Shown here one piece after another: positions 16,559-31,071 of a stretch of DNA of 64,000 nt (the stretch's first letter is position 1; the number at the start of each line of letters is the position of its first letter). The position numbers were made by a program, and so were the translations under genes. Under the pieces are notes generated by a model. The model worked only from the letters and a program-made list of their open reading frames with translations. It did not search any database and was not told where the DNA came from. The DNA comes from Amycolatopsis thermoflava N1165 (GTDB lineage Bacteria; Actinomycetota; Actinomycetes; Mycobacteriales; Pseudonocardiaceae): assembly GCF_000473265.1 (NCBI RefSeq), contig NZ_KI421511.1, forward strand, positions 2,469,731 through 2,533,730, in the 5' to 3' direction.

Positions 16559-18261
16559 CCTTCCGGGTGTGGGCGCCCGCCGTCTCGCGGGTGCGCGTGC
16601 GCACCGGCGGCGCCGACCACGAGATGACGGCCGGTGGCGGCGGCTGGTGGTTCTCCGACGTGCCGGCGCCGCCGGGCGCCGACTACGCGTTCGTGCTCGA
16701 CGACGACGAGAAGGCGCTTCCCGATCCGCGGTCGTCGTGGCAGCCGCACGGCGTGCACGGGCCGTCGCGGATCTACGACCACTCCGCGTTCGACTGGACC
16801 GACGGGTCGTGGACAGGGCGGGCGCTTCCCGGCGGGGTGATCTACGAGCTGCACATCGGCACGTTCACCCCGGAGGGCACGTTCGACGCGGCGATCGGCC
16901 GGCTGGACCATCTCGTCGACCTGGGCGTCACGTTCGTCGAGGTGCTGCCGGTCAACTCGTTCGACGGCACCGACGGCTGGGGCTACGACGGGGTGCTGTG
17001 GGGCGCGGCGCACGAGCCCTACGGCGGGCCGGACGGGTTCAAGCGGTTCGTCGACGCCTGCCACGCACGCGGCCTGGCCGTGGTGCTCGACGTCGTCTAC
17101 AACCACCTCGGGCCGTCGGGGGCGTACCTGGACCGGTTCGGCCCCTACTTCGCGGGCAGCAACGACTGGGGCCCCGGCCTGAACCTGGACGGCGAGGGGT
17201 CCGACGAGGTCCGCCGGTACGTGCTGGACAACGCGCTCGGCTGGCTGCGGGACTTCCACGTCGACGCGCTGCGGCTGGACGCGGTGCACGCGCTGAGCGA
17301 CCGGCGGGCCACGCACCTGCTGGAGGAGCTGGCGGTGGAGGTGGAGGCGCTGTCGGCGGCGGTGCGGCGGCCGCTGACATTGATCGCCGAGTCGGACCTC
17401 AACGACCCGCGGCTGGTCACCGCCCGCGAGGGCGGCGGGTACGGGCTGCACGCCCAGTGGTGCGACGACCTGCACCACGCGCTGCACGTGACGCTGTCCG
17501 GGGAGACCAGCGGGTACTACGCCGACTTCGGCGCGCCCGGGGCGCTGGAGAAGACGCTGCGGCAGGCGTTCTTCCACGCCGGCACGTGGTCGTCGTTCCG
17601 GGAGCGGACGCACGGGCGGCCGGTCGACACGCGGACGCTGCCCGGGCACCGGTTCCTGATCTACCTGCAGAACCACGACCAGATCGGCAACCGGGCCACC
17701 GGCGACCGGTTGTCCGCTTCGGTGTCGCCGGGACGCCTGGCCTGCGGCGCGGCGATCGTGTTCTGCTCGCCGTACACGCCGATGGTGTTCATGGGCGAGG
17801 AGTGGGCGGCGCGCACGCCGTGGCAGTTCTTCGCGTCGTTCCCGGACCCGGAGCTGGCCGAGGCCGTGCGGACGGGCCGCCGCCGCGAGTTCGCCCGCCA
17901 CGGCTGGGGTGAGGCCGAGGTGCCGGACCCGATGGACCCGGCGACCGTGGAGCGCTCGCGGCTGGACTGGTCCGAGCCGGCCAAGGAGGGGCACCGCGAG
18001 ATGCTCGACCTGTACCGGTCGCTGATCGCGCTGCGCCGGTCCCGGCCGGAGCTGGCGGACCCGTGGCTGGACCGGTTCGAGGTGCGCGCGGACGGCCCGC
18101 TGCTGGTCCTCGACCGCGGCGCCCTGCGGCTGGTGTGCAACTTCGGTCCCGAGGCCGCCGACCTGGGCGACCCGGCGGGCAAGGTGCTGCTCTCCTGGGG
18201 CGACGCCACGGCCGCCCAGCTGCCCCCGGACACGTTCGTCCTGATCGACACCCTCAGCTGA
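16555..18261 (+). CDS. treZ: Malto-oligosyltrehalose trehalohydrolase
   Basis: 568 aa, starting in the ATGA overlap with treY. It cleaves the alpha-1,4 bond next to the trehalosyl unit made by TreY, freeing trehalose. A short N-terminal CBM48-like domain (FRVWAPAVSRVRVRTGG) leads into the GH13_10 barrel: YELHIGTFTPEGTFDAAI (strongly TreZ), DVVYNHLGPSG (region I), nucleophile Asp242 in ALRLDAVHAL, Glu279 in LIAESDLNDPR, and QNHDQIGNRATG with the third Asp. The MGEEWAARTPWQFF segment is also characteristic. It is the last gene of the glgX-treY-treZ operon; a 254-bp gap then separates it from the second glgX. Confidence 0.96.
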   Translation: MTFRVWAPAVSRVRVRTGGADHEMTAGGGGWWFSDVPAPPGADYAFVLDDDEKALPDPRSSWQPHGVHGPSRIYDHSAFDWTDGSWTGRALPGGVIYELHIGTFTPEGTFDAAIGRLDHLVDLGVTFVEVLPVNSFDGTDGWGYDGVLWGAAHEPYGGPDGFKRFVDACHARGLAVVLDVVYNHLGPSGAYLDRFGPYFAGSNDWGPGLNLDGEGSDEVRRYVLDNALGWLRDFHVDALRLDAVHALSDRRATHLLEELAVEVEALSAAVRRPLTLIAESDLNDPRLVTAREGGGYGLHAQWCDDLHHALHVTLSGETSGYYADFGAPGALEKTLRQAFFHAGTWSSFRERTHGRPVDTRTLPGHRFLIYLQNHDQIGNRATGDRLSASVSPGRLACGAAIVFCSPYTPMVFMGEEWAARTPWQFFASFPDPELAEAVRTGRRREFARHGWGEAEVPDPMDPATVERSRLDWSEPAKEGHREMLDLYRSLIALRRSRPELADPWLDRFEVRADGPLLVLDRGALRLVCNFGPEAADLGDPAGKVLLSWGDATAAQLPPDTFVLIDTLS

Positions 18262-18311
18262 TCACGCCAGGTCACCGGACGTCCGCGGACTTGGTCGCCA
18301 TCGCCCCCGTG

Positions 18312-18487
18312 CGGCGGTGACCAAACCCTCACCACCCCCGCGACCGGCCCCATCCACCCCCACCCGTCCCTCCGCGCAGAAGGCACCGACCAGCGCGAAC
18401 GACCCCGCACACCGCCGCCGCGGCCACCCGCCGTCACCACCCGCCCGGCACCCCGGCCTGATCGACACCGTTCGGCGGTGACCAAAC
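18312..18487. repeat. Repeated 15-bp element upstream of the second glgX
   Basis: CGGCGGTGACCAAAC occurs at 18312-18326 and again at 18473-18487, 161 bp apart, both in the 254-bp gap between treZ and glgX copy 2. A 13-bp string CCTGATCGACACC from the very end of treZ also reappears just before the second copy (about 18458-18470). The second copy lies about 30 bp before the glgX start, so it could be a regulator site or a remnant of a small duplication. Confidence 0.45.
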
Positions 18488-18515
18488 TGTCGGGGGGTGC
18501 TGGGAGAATCGGAGC

Positions 18516-20651
<2,136 letters not shown>

Positions 20652-22202
20652 AGCACCCACGGCGGCGGGGCCCCGCCGCGCACAGCGCAACCCCGCCCAC
20701 GCAGCGACGCCGCGCGCAGCACAACCACCCCCGCCCAGCGACGCGCCTGGCGACAACCAGCGCGGTGCCCGCGCAGCGACACCCGCGCAGCACAACCACG
20801 CCCGCCCAGCGGCGCGCCCGGCGACAACCAGCGCGGTGCCCGCGCAGCGAAGCCCGCGCAGCATAACCACGCCCGCCCAGCGGCGCGCCCGGCGACAACC
20901 AGCGCGGTGCCCGCACAGCGGCGGTGGCGTGCTTCGCCCGGCAACAACCGGCGCGGTGCCCGCACAGCGACGCCCGCGCAGCACAACCACGCCCGCCCAG
21001 CGGCGCGCCCGGCAGCAACCGGCGCGGTGCCCCAGAAGAGGGAGCGCACCACGCACCCACAGCGGGCTTCCGCAGCGGAAGGAACCCCGCCGGGCAACGC
21101 GCACGGCGGCAACGACGCCGTGCCCGTGGGAGCACACCCAGCCGGCGGCAACAGCGCGGTGGCAAGCGCGCGGCGCTCGCGAAGCAGGAGCACGTCCGCA
21201 CAACGGCAGAGCGCTTCCCTAGCGGAAGCACCCCGCCTGGCAACGCGAGCACGCCCGCACCAATGGCGCGCTTCCCAGCCGGAGCCGCCCGCCCGGCGAC
21301 AACGGCGCGGCGCCCGCGATGCAGGACCAGGCCCGCGCAACGGTGGAGCGCTTCCGCAGCAGAAGCACCCCGCCCAGCAACGCGAGCTCGCCCGCGCAAC
21401 GGTGGCACGCTTCCCAGCCGGAGCACGCCCGGCCGGCAACGCCCGGTGGCAGCTGCCGCCGCGCCCGCGAAGCGGGACCGAGCGCCCACGCCGGCGACGC
21501 GCGCGGCGGCGGCCGGCGCGGCAGACGCCGGCCGCCGCGCTCCCGCTTCGCGCGCGCGGCATGGCACTGCACTGCACTCGCTGTGAAGAGGTGGGCGCGG
21601 GCACAGGCCGCAGCGAGAACCCCGTTCCCCGGAGCAGCGCCGGCCCCAGTGAATACCTTCCACCCAGCGCAACACGGGGCCCAGCGACCACCTTCCACCC
21701 GAAGCAGCACGGGCCCCGCCGACCACCTTCCAGCCAGAGCGGAGCGTGACCACCACCGGCACCACCACCTGCCCCCGGCAGCCACCACCCACCACCATCC
21801 GAACCCCTCCCCCGCCCAACGATCATCGCCCGAACCCCGCCACTTCCCCCGCAACCAAACCGGCGCCCCCAGGGTTACCGGCGGGTACGACGGGGCATCC
21901 CGATCCCAGACACGGCAAGCCCTTCCGAGCTGACGCCCGTTGGTGTTACCCGACTTGCCTGAACGCCGTTGAGGGGTCGAAAGTGCGCGGTGGAAGGCGC
22001 CGAAGCGAACCACGCCGTGACGCGTGGGTTACCAGTCGATGACCACACTGGACACACGTGGCCCGCCGACGGAGAGTGACACCCGAGGCGGTAGTTTGCG
22101 CACGTTCGCAGCTGGGTACCTCCTTCCGAAGACCTGTACGTCCCCACCGGGCCGTCGGGTGGGGCTGCATATTCGACAACAACGGTGAGAGGGGCGCTGC
22201 CG
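20652..22202. repeat. 1.5-kb gene-free region of degenerate tandem repeats between glgX and glgE
   Basis: No convincing gene is present; open frames on both strands have repetitive low-complexity translations. It contains at least three repeat families. (a) About 20701-21040: a 71-bp unit, copies anchored by CAACC(A/G)GCGCGGTGCCC at 20751, 20822, 20893, 20942 (unit shortened to 49 bp before it) and 21013. (b) About 21060-21450: degenerate units with GCGCTTCC(C/G)..AGC.GGAAGCACCCCGCC followed by GGCAACGCGAGC. (c) About 21619-21750: a 35-bp unit with ACCTTCCACCC at 21655, 21690 and a variant at 21725, preceded by a weaker copy. Bases after about 21850 are non-repetitive and lead into the glgE promoter region. 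Confidence 0.7.
22142..22164 (+). promoter_or_regulatory. Hairpin in the glgE leader
   Basis: CCCCACC (22142-22148) and GGTGGGG (22158-22164) form a perfect 7-bp stem with a 9-base loop, ending about 25 bp before the AGAGGGGC ribosome site of glgE. It could be a transcript-leader structure or operator; no known riboswitch class was recognised. Confidence 0.35.
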
Positions 22203-24188
22203 ATGACCGGCCGGCTCGGCATCGACGACGTGACCCCAGCGGTCAGCTGTGGCCACTACCCGGCGAAAGCGGTGGTGGGGGAACACGTTCCGATCTCGGC
22301 GACGGTCTGGCGGGAGGGTCACGACGCGGTCGCCGCCACGGTGTCCTGGCGCGGCCCGCACGACCGGATCTCCCGCCGCACCCGGATGGTCGAGCAGGGC
22401 ACTGGTCTGGACCGCTTCGGCGCGGTCATCGTCCCGGACGCCGAGGGCCTGTGGACCTTCCGCGTCGACGCGTGGAGCGACCCCTGGTCCACCTGGAAGC
22501 ACGCCGTCAAGGTCAAGGTGGCCGCCGGGCAGGACGCCACCGAACTGGCCAACGACCTGGAGACCGGCGCCCGCCTGCTGGACCGCGTCTCGCGCCGCCC
22601 GGACCGCCGCCGCGAGCGCGCCCTGCTCGCCAGCGCCGCGCACGCCCTGCGCGACACCGACCGCTACCTCGCCGAGCGCGTCGGCCCCGCGCTGTCCGTC
22701 GACGTGGACCGGATCATGCACGAGTACCCGGTGCGCGAGCTGGTCACCAAGGGCAAGCCGATGCGCATCTGGGTCGACCGGGAGCGCGCCGCGTTCGGGT
22801 CCTGGTACGAGTTCTTCCCCCGCTCCACCGGCGGCTGGGACGAGCAAGGCCGCCCCGTGCACGGCACCTTCCAGACCGCGGCCAAGGCACTGGACCGCAT
22901 CGCGCGCATGGGTTTCGACGTCGTCTACCTGCCGCCGATCCACCCCATCGGCCGCGTGAACCGCAAGGGGCGCAACAACACCCTCACCCCGGACGAGACC
23001 GACGTCGGCTCGCCGTGGGCCATCGGCTCGGACGAAGGCGGCCACGACGCGGTCCACCCGCAGCTGGGCACCATCGACGACTTCGACGACTTCGTCGCCC
23101 GCGCCACCGAGCTGGGCCTGGAGGTCGCCCTCGACCTGGCGCTGCAGGCCGCCCCGGACCACCCGTGGGTGCTGAAGAACCCGGAGTTCTTCACCACGCG
23201 CCCGGACGGCAGCATCGCCTACGCCGAGAACCCGCCGAAGAAGTACCAGGACATCTACCCGATCAACTTCGACAACGACCCGGAGGGCATCTACGCCGAG
23301 GTGCTGCGGGTCGTGCTGCACTGGGTTTCGCACGGGGTCCGCATCTTCCGCGTCGACAACCCGCACACCAAGCCGCCGGACTTCTGGGCCTGGCTGATCA
23401 AGACCGTGAAGGACGCGCACCCGGACGTGCTGTTCCTGTCCGAGGCCTTCACGCGCCCGGCCCGCCTGTGGGGCCTGGCCAAGCTCGGCTTCACCCAGTC
23501 CTACACCTACTTCACCTGGCGCACGACGAAGGAGGAGCTGATCGAGTTCGGCGTCGACCTGGTCGAGCACTGGGACGTCGGCAGGCCGAACCTGTTCGTC
23601 AACACGCCGGACATCCTGCACGAGTCGCTGCAGAAGGGCGGCCCGGCCATGTTCGCGCTGCGCGCCGCGCTCGCCGCGACGCTGTCGCCGACGTGGGGCG
23701 TCTACTCCGGTTACGAGCTGTACGAGCACGAGCCGGTGCGCGAGGGCAGCGAGGAGTATCTCCACTCGGAGAAGTACGAACTGCGCCCGCGGGACTTCGA
23801 CCAGGCGCTGGCGGAGGGCCGCTCACTCGAGCCGTGGCTGACGAAGCTCAACGCGGTGCGCCGCGCCCACCCCGCGCTGCAGCAGATGCGCACGCTGCGG
23901 TTCCACCACGTGGACAACCCGGCGCTGCTGGCGTATTCCAAGCAGGATCCGGCGACGGGCGACACCGTCGTCGTGGTGGTGACCCTGGATCCGCACCAGG
24001 CTCAGGAGGGGACCCTCTGGCTCGACCTGGCCGCGCTCGGCTTCGACTGGCACGAGCGGCTGATCGCGCACGACGAGGTCACCGGCGAGACCTGGGACTG
24101 GGGCCAGGCGAACTACGTGCGGCTCGAACCCTGGCGTTCGGTCGCGCACGTCGTCGGCGTACAGCGCCGCCTGGCCGGCCGCGACTGA
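22203..24188 (+). CDS. glgE: Alpha-1,4-glucan:maltose-1-phosphate maltosyltransferase
   Basis: 661 aa. The ATG at 22203 is chosen (AGAGGGGC eight bases upstream) over an in-frame GTG at 22185. GlgE extends alpha-1,4-glucan by adding maltosyl units from maltose 1-phosphate. Visible: N-terminal beta domain ([20 protein letters not shown]), the helical linker, then the GH13_3 barrel with [19 protein letters not shown], nucleophile Asp385 in [15 protein letters not shown], Glu414 in [10 protein letters not shown] and NTPDIL with the third acid. Length and motifs match Streptomyces and Mycobacterium GlgE. It heads a four-gene same-strand group (glgE, 102 bp, treS, mak, glgB). Mak makes its substrate, so the operon encodes the complete trehalose-to-glycogen route. 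Confidence 0.96.
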   Translation: MTGRLGIDDVTPAVSCGHYPAKAVVGEHVPISATVWREGHDAVAATVSWRGPHDRISRRTRMVEQGTGLDRFGAVIVPDAEGLWTFRVDAWSDPWSTWKHAVKVKVAAGQDATELANDLETGARLLDRVSRRPDRRRERALLASAAHALRDTDRYLAERVGPALSVDVDRIMHEYPVRELVTKGKPMRIWVDRERAAFGSWYEFFPRSTGGWDEQGRPVHGTFQTAAKALDRIARMGFDVVYLPPIHPIGRVNRKGRNNTLTPDETDVGSPWAIGSDEGGHDAVHPQLGTIDDFDDFVARATELGLEVALDLALQAAPDHPWVLKNPEFFTTRPDGSIAYAENPPKKYQDIYPINFDNDPEGIYAEVLRVVLHWVSHGVRIFRVDNPHTKPPDFWAWLIKTVKDAHPDVLFLSEAFTRPARLWGLAKLGFTQSYTYFTWRTTKEELIEFGVDLVEHWDVGRPNLFVNTPDILHESLQKGGPAMFALRAALAATLSPTWGVYSGYELYEHEPVREGSEEYLHSEKYELRPRDFDQALAEGRSLEPWLTKLNAVRRAHPALQQMRTLRFHHVDNPALLAYSKQDPATGDTVVVVVTLDPHQAQEGTLWLDLAALGFDWHERLIAHDEVTGETWDWGQANYVRLEPWRSVAHVVGVQRRLAGRD

Positions 24189-24290
24189 GGCCGGCCCCGA
24201 CACAACACAGTTTTCCACGGAGAACCCCGCGCACCGACCGGCGCCGGGGTAGTCGAACGCACCCGGATGAGGTGGGGAGAGGTGGAGTTC

Positions 24291-26102
24291 ATGGACGAAG
24301 ACGCCCGGCCCGACGCGGCGCTCGGTCTGGAGGGCATCCCGCACACCGGTGAGGCGATGACCCCCGACGGGATGCTCGTCGAGCCGCAGGCCGACGACTT
24401 CAAGTCCGCGAAACAGGCGCCGGACAACCCGCAGTGGTACAAGGGCGCGGTCTTCTACGAGGTGCTGGTGCGCGCCTTCGCCGACTCCAACGGCGACGGC
24501 ACCGGCGACCTGCGCGGGCTCGCGAACCGGCTGGACTACATCGAGTGGCTCGGCGTCGACTGCCTCTGGCTGCCGCCCTTCTACGCCTCGCCGCTGCGCG
24601 ACGGCGGCTACGACATCAGCGACTTCCGCGCGGTGCTGCCGGAGTTCGGCACGGTCGAGGACTTCGTCTACCTCCTCGACGAGGCCCACAAGCGCGGCAT
24701 TCGCGTGATCACCGACCTCGTCCTCAACCACACCTCGGACGTGCACCCGTGGTTCCAGCAGTCGCGGTCCGACCCCGACGGGCCCTACGGCGACTACTAC
24801 GTCTGGAGCGACGACGACTCGCGCTACGCCGACGCGCGCATCATCTTCGTGGACACCGAAACGTCGAACTGGACGTACGACCCGGTGCGCGGCCAGTTCT
24901 ACTGGCACCGCTTCTTCTCCCACCAGCCCGACCTCAACTACGAGAACCCGGACGTGCAGGAGGCCATGCTCGACGTCCTGCGGTTCTGGCTGGATCTGGG
25001 CATCGACGGCTTCCGCCTGGACGCGGTCCCCTACCTGTTCGAACAGGAGGGCACCAACTGCGAGAACCTGCCGCGCACGCACGAGTTCCTCAAGCGCTGC
25101 CGCAAGGTCGTCGACGACGAGTACCCGGGCCGGGTACTGCTGGCCGAGGCCAACCAGTGGCCCTCCGACGTGGTCGAGTACTTCGGCGACCCGGCCACCG
25201 GCGGCGACGAGTGCCACATGGCGTTCCACTTCCCGCTGATGCCGCGCATCTTCATGGCCGTGCGCCGCGAGTCCCGCTTCCCGATCTCGGAGATCCTGGC
25301 GCAGACGCCGAAGATCCCGGACGGCGCGCAGTGGGGCATCTTCCTGCGCAACCACGACGAGCTGACGCTGGAGATGGTCAGCGACGAAGAGCGCGACTAC
25401 ATGTACGCGGAGTACGCCAAGGACCCGCGGATGAAGGCGAACATCGGCATCCGCCGCCGACTCGCGCCGCTGCTGGAGAACGACCGCAACCAGCTCGAGT
25501 TGTTCACGGCTTTGCTGCTTTCGCTGCCCGGGTCACCCGTTCTGTACTACGGTGACGAGATCGGAATGGGCGACAACATCTGGCTGGGTGACCGCGACGC
25601 GGTGCGCACACCCATGCAGTGGACGCCCGATCGCAACGCCGGTTTCTCGGGTTGCGACCCGGGCCGGATCTACCTGCCGGTGATCATGGACCCGGTCTAC
25701 GGGTACCAGGCGATCAACGTCGAGGCCCAGCGGGACAGCGCGTCGTCGCTGCTCAACTGGACGCGGCGGATGATCGAGGTCCGCAAGCAGCACCACGCGT
25801 TCGCCGAAGGCGACTTCGTCGAGCTCGGCGGGTCCAACCCGAGCGTGCTGGCCTACAAGCGGACCTGGATCCGGCCGGACGGGCGGCTCGACATCGTCCT
25901 GTGTGTGAACAATCTGTCGCGATTCCCGCAACCGGTCGAGCTGGACCTGTCGGAGCATCACGGTTACACGCCCCTGGAGCTCACCGGCGGTGTTCAATTC
26001 CCCGACATCGGGGAACTGCCTTATCTGCTGACGTTGCCTGGGCACGGCTTCTACTGGTTCCAGCTGCTGGACGCGGACGCGAAGGCGAGGCGAGGTGAGT
26101 GA
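24291..26102 (+). CDS. treS: Trehalose synthase (maltose-trehalose isomerase)
   Basis: 603 aa from the ATG at 24291 with GGAG positioned before it (an in-frame ATG is at 24267). GH13_16 enzyme that interconverts maltose and trehalose and, with Mak, feeds the GlgE pathway. Motifs: [25 protein letters not shown] at the barrel start, [11 protein letters not shown] (region I), nucleophile Asp244 in [21 protein letters not shown], Glu286 in LAEANQWP and Asp356 in NHDELTLEM. These are exact TreS hallmarks, including the acarviosyl-site loop. Its last 8 bp overlap the maltokinase gene, so the two are translationally coupled; in many actinobacteria they are fused or physically complexed (TreS-Pep2). 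Confidence 0.96.
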   Translation: MDEDARPDAALGLEGIPHTGEAMTPDGMLVEPQADDFKSAKQAPDNPQWYKGAVFYEVLVRAFADSNGDGTGDLRGLANRLDYIEWLGVDCLWLPPFYASPLRDGGYDISDFRAVLPEFGTVEDFVYLLDEAHKRGIRVITDLVLNHTSDVHPWFQQSRSDPDGPYGDYYVWSDDDSRYADARIIFVDTETSNWTYDPVRGQFYWHRFFSHQPDLNYENPDVQEAMLDVLRFWLDLGIDGFRLDAVPYLFEQEGTNCENLPRTHEFLKRCRKVVDDEYPGRVLLAEANQWPSDVVEYFGDPATGGDECHMAFHFPLMPRIFMAVRRESRFPISEILAQTPKIPDGAQWGIFLRNHDELTLEMVSDEERDYMYAEYAKDPRMKANIGIRRRLAPLLENDRNQLELFTALLLSLPGSPVLYYGDEIGMGDNIWLGDRDAVRTPMQWTPDRNAGFSGCDPGRIYLPVIMDPVYGYQAINVEAQRDSASSLLNWTRRMIEVRKQHHAFAEGDFVELGGSNPSVLAYKRTWIRPDGRLDIVLCVNNLSRFPQPVELDLSEHHGYTPLELTGGVQFPDIGELPYLLTLPGHGFYWFQLLDADAKARRGE

Positions 26103-27491
26103 CTTGACCGATCCCCGTGAGCTGGTCGGCGCGCTGGTGACCGAACTGCCGGAGTGGCTGCCCACGCAGCGGTGGTTCGCCGGGAAGGACCGCCCGATCA
26201 CCGCGGTGCGCCCGCTGAGCACGACGGTCCTGATGGCCGGCGACCCGCTCCTGCTCCACCTCGTGGTCGAGGTGGAGCAGGACGACCGGCGCGAGCCGTA
26301 CCAGCTCCTCATCGGGAGCCAGGCCCACCTGCCGGAGTACCTCGGGTCGAGCTGGATCGGCACCGAGAAGGGCCTGCCCTGCTACGAGGCCACCGGCGAC
26401 GCCGACCTGACGAGCAAGCTGCTCGACCTGATCGCCGGGGACGCGCGGATCGGCTCGCTGCGGTTCGCGCGCGAACCGGGCGCCGAGCTGCGTGGCGGGC
26501 TGCGGGCCCGGCCGGTGGGCGCGGAGCAGAGCAACACCTCGCTGGTGTTCGGTCACCACTACATCCTCAAGCTGTTCCGCAAGCTCACCCCGGGCGAGAA
26601 CCCGGACCTGCGCCTGCACCGGGCGCTGCACGACGTGGGCAGCAAGCACATCGCCGACCTGCTCGGCTCGATCACCGGCGAACTCGACGGGGAGCCGGTC
26701 ACGATCGGGATGCTGCAGAAGTTCGTGTCCGACGCGGTGGACGGCTGGGCCATGGCCACCACCAGCGTCCGCGACCTCATGGCCGATCCCGAGCTGCCCC
26801 CCGACGAGGTGGGCGGCGATTTCGCCGGGGAGGCGCAGCGGCTCGGCCAGGCTGTCGCCTCCGTGCACAGCGACCTGCGGCGGGCCCTCGGCGACGAGAT
26901 CGCCGACGAGGGCGAGTTCGACCGCACGGTCAAGGCGATGCGGGACCGGCTGGACACCGTGAGCCGCGCGGTGCCGCAACTGGCCGAGCACGCCCCGGCG
27001 CTGCGCGCCGCCTTCGAGAAGCTGCGGGAGGCGCACGGACCAGTGTCCATGCAGTACATCCACGGTGACCTGCACCTGGGACAGGTGCTGCGTTGCGTCA
27101 CCGGGTGGCTGTTGATCGACTTCGAGGGCGAGCCTGCCGCGCCGGCGGCCGAACGGGTGGCGCTGCGCTCGCCGCTGCGGGATGTCGCCGGGATGCTGCG
27201 CTCGTTCGACTACGCGGCGCACCAGATGCTGATCGGCCACGACGAGGACGATCCGCGGCTCACCGAGCGGGCGCTGGAGTGGGCGCGGCGCAACCGGTCG
27301 GCCTTCTGCGACGGCTACGCCAAGGCGGCGCCGGAAACAGTGGGCGACCCGCGGGCGCACGGCGACCTGCTGCGCGCGTTCGAGCTCGACAAGGCCGTCT
27401 ACGAGGTGGCCTACGAACACGCCAACCGGCCGGAATGGCTGACCGTACCGCTGGCATCCATCGCACGGATCACCGCAGGAGGCGAACAACC

Positions 27492-27495
<4 letters not shown>
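26095..27495 (+). CDS. mak: Maltokinase
   Basis: 466 aa from a GTG at 26095 that overlaps the treS stop by 8 bp. It phosphorylates maltose at C1 with ATP, giving maltose 1-phosphate for GlgE. The N-terminal cap has the typical [11 protein letters not shown] segment, and the kinase core shows [27 protein letters not shown] (nucleotide-binding lobe with the Lys), the catalytic loop [10 protein letters not shown] (Asp325) and the metal-binding DFEGEPA (Asp342), then [18 protein letters not shown]. This is the eukaryotic-like aminoglycoside-kinase fold described for mycobacterial Mak/Pep2. Its stop shares GTGA with the glgB start. Complete and unfused, with all catalytic residues intact. Confidence 0.95.
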
Positions 27496-29678
<2,183 letters not shown>

Positions 29679-29700
29679 CCGTCGACCACCAGCACTAATG

Positions 29701-29738
29701 GCACGGGGTGCCACTCCGGCGGGAGTGGCACCCCGTGC
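29701..29738. terminator. Bidirectional terminator between glgB and the TetR gene
   Basis: A perfect 17-bp stem: GCACGGGGTGCCACTCC (29701-29717), four-base loop, exact complement (29722-29738). It lies 22 bp after the glgB stop and 18 bp beyond the stop of the convergent regulator gene, so it can serve both. Confidence 0.85.
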
Positions 29739-29755
29739 CGTTTCACCGTGCCGTT

Positions 29756-30496
29756 TCAGTCGGCGGAGCGCAGCGCCTGGCTGATCTGCCGGACCACTTC
29801 GGACAGCGGGGCGGAGGTCCTGAGCACGGCGACCACCGACTCGTCGTCGCGGTCCGCGCGGGGGGCGGCGGTGTCGGCGAAGGCGTCGATCACCAGCGCG
29901 AACGCCTCCTTCGCGTGCGCGTGGGCGTCCTCGGCGCCGCCGCTGCGCAGCCAGCGGCGCAGGACGTGGTTGTGGGCCGCCGCGACCGCCGCCGCGGCGA
30001 CCGAGCCACGCAGGTCCCACAGCGGGTCGCCGGCCGCCTGGAACCGCGCACGCAGGAAGGTCGCGAGCACGCGCTGGTAGCGGTCGACGCTCGCGACCTC
30101 CTTGTCCCGCAACGAAGGCACGGTGCGGGTGAGGGCGAAGCGCTTGACCGAGACGTCCGGGTCGGCGAGGTAGGAGTCGAGCACCAGGCCGACGCCGGCG
30201 CACGCCACCTCGAGGGGGTTCTGCCGCTCGTCCGCGGTGGCGAAGAGCTGCTCGATGCGGCCGAGGACCTCCTCGTGGTTCGGGAAGATCGCGTCTTCCT
30301 TCGACCGGAAGTACCGGAAGAAGGTGCGCCGGCCGACACCGGCGGCCGACGCGATCTCGTCGACCGTGGTGGCGTCGTACCCCTGCTCGGAGAACTTCTC
30401 GATCGCCGCCACGGTGAGGGCGTGCCGCAGCCGCCTGCGCCCCGCGGTGGTCCTGCCCACCCGCGGTCGCGGCGCGGACCGGGACTCGTCGGACAT
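29756..30496 (-). CDS. TetR-family transcriptional regulator
   Basis: 246 aa from an ATG at 30496. The N-terminal helix-turn-helix is clear (about residues 25-70: ALTVAAIEKFSEQGYDATTVDEIASAAGVGRRTFFRYFRSKEDAIF), with the recognition-helix segment VGRRTFFRYF. The C-terminal ~175 residues form the variable all-helical ligand/dimerisation domain, with an Ala-rich stretch and a charged tail. It is convergent with glgB and divergent from a small orphan gene at 30619. The 122-bp gap between them contains a near-perfect 27-bp palindrome that is very probably its operator, so it should repress itself and the orphan gene. The ligand is unknown. Confidence 0.9.
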   Translation of the reverse strand: MSDESRSAPRPRVGRTTAGRRRLRHALTVAAIEKFSEQGYDATTVDEIASAAGVGRRTFFRYFRSKEDAIFPNHEEVLGRIEQLFATADERQNPLEVACAGVGLVLDSYLADPDVSVKRFALTRTVPSLRDKEVASVDRYQRVLATFLRARFQAAGDPLWDLRGSVAAAAVAAAHNHVLRRWLRSGGAEDAHAHAKEAFALVIDAFADTAAPRADRDDESVVAVLRTSAPLSEVVRQISQALRSAD

Positions 30497-30521
30497 GAGG
30501 ACGAAACTAACAGGCCGGGCT

Positions 30522-30548
30522 TGCTAAGGGCACGCAGTGCCATTAGCA
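30522..30548. promoter_or_regulatory. Palindromic TetR-type operator
   Basis: TGCTAAGGGCAC - GCA - GTGCCATTAGCA: 12-bp arms with a single mismatch and a 3-base spacer. It is 25 bp outside the TetR start and 70 bp from the divergent gene, a standard position for autoregulation. A related site with the same GGCAC-N3-GTGCC core lies at the far end of the gene, in the terminator at 29.7 kb. Confidence 0.75.
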
Positions 30549-30618
30549 TCACAGTCATCCACCGCCGATCCGGGCACTGCCGCTTTGGTGCCCCGCCTCA
30601 CCGGGAAGGGGGCTCGTC

Positions 30619-31071
30619 ATGAGCGTCGATCACGACCTGGGCACCAAGCGTCCGACCAGCACGCCCGTGGACTACCGCCGCACGTTCGGCTGGCCGGTCC
30701 ACTGGCAGAACGGCACCCTCAACTTCGTGATCGGGGCGGGCATCGGCGCGGTCGCCGTGCCGCGGGCGCGCGCCGAGCAGGTGCTGGAGAACCTGGCGCG
30801 CCAGGGCTGCCGCGGGCCCGCGCTGAGCGTGCCCACCAAGCACGGTTCGGTGGTCATCTTCCTGGTCGAGGCAGACATCCTGGGCAGCGACGCCGAGTTC
30901 CTCCCCCGCGACGTGCGGGTGCTGACGGCGGGCACGTCGATCCCGATGCCGGGCACCCACGGCCCCGCCGACCTCGCGCGGTGGATCGTGCCGCCCGACC
31001 CGCAGCAGCGCTGGCTGCCGAGCCTGACGGCGGTGCTGGCCGCCATCCGCTCGGCCGGCCGCTACCGCTGA
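30619..31071 (+). CDS. Conserved small orphan protein divergent from TetR
   Basis: 150 aa from an ATG at 30619 with GGGAAGGGGG upstream. No named family can be assigned with confidence. The sequence has a GWPVHWQNGTLNFVIG opening, VPRARAEQVLENLARQGCRGPALSVPT, a strand-like SVVIFLVEAD, VRVLTAGTSIPMPG and a Trp-containing IVPPDPQQRWLPSL near the C-terminus. This mixed alpha/beta pattern reminds me of small actinobacterial proteins related to the N-terminal part of primase-polymerase domains, but this is a weak impression. No signal peptide or transmembrane segment. The shared palindrome in its promoter makes it the probable main target of the TetR regulator. Its 3' end lies at the start of a duplicated sequence block. 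Confidence 0.7.
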   Translation: MSVDHDLGTKRPTSTPVDYRRTFGWPVHWQNGTLNFVIGAGIGAVAVPRARAEQVLENLARQGCRGPALSVPTKHGSVVIFLVEADILGSDAEFLPRDVRVLTAGTSIPMPGTHGPADLARWIVPPDPQQRWLPSLTAVLAAIRSAGRYR

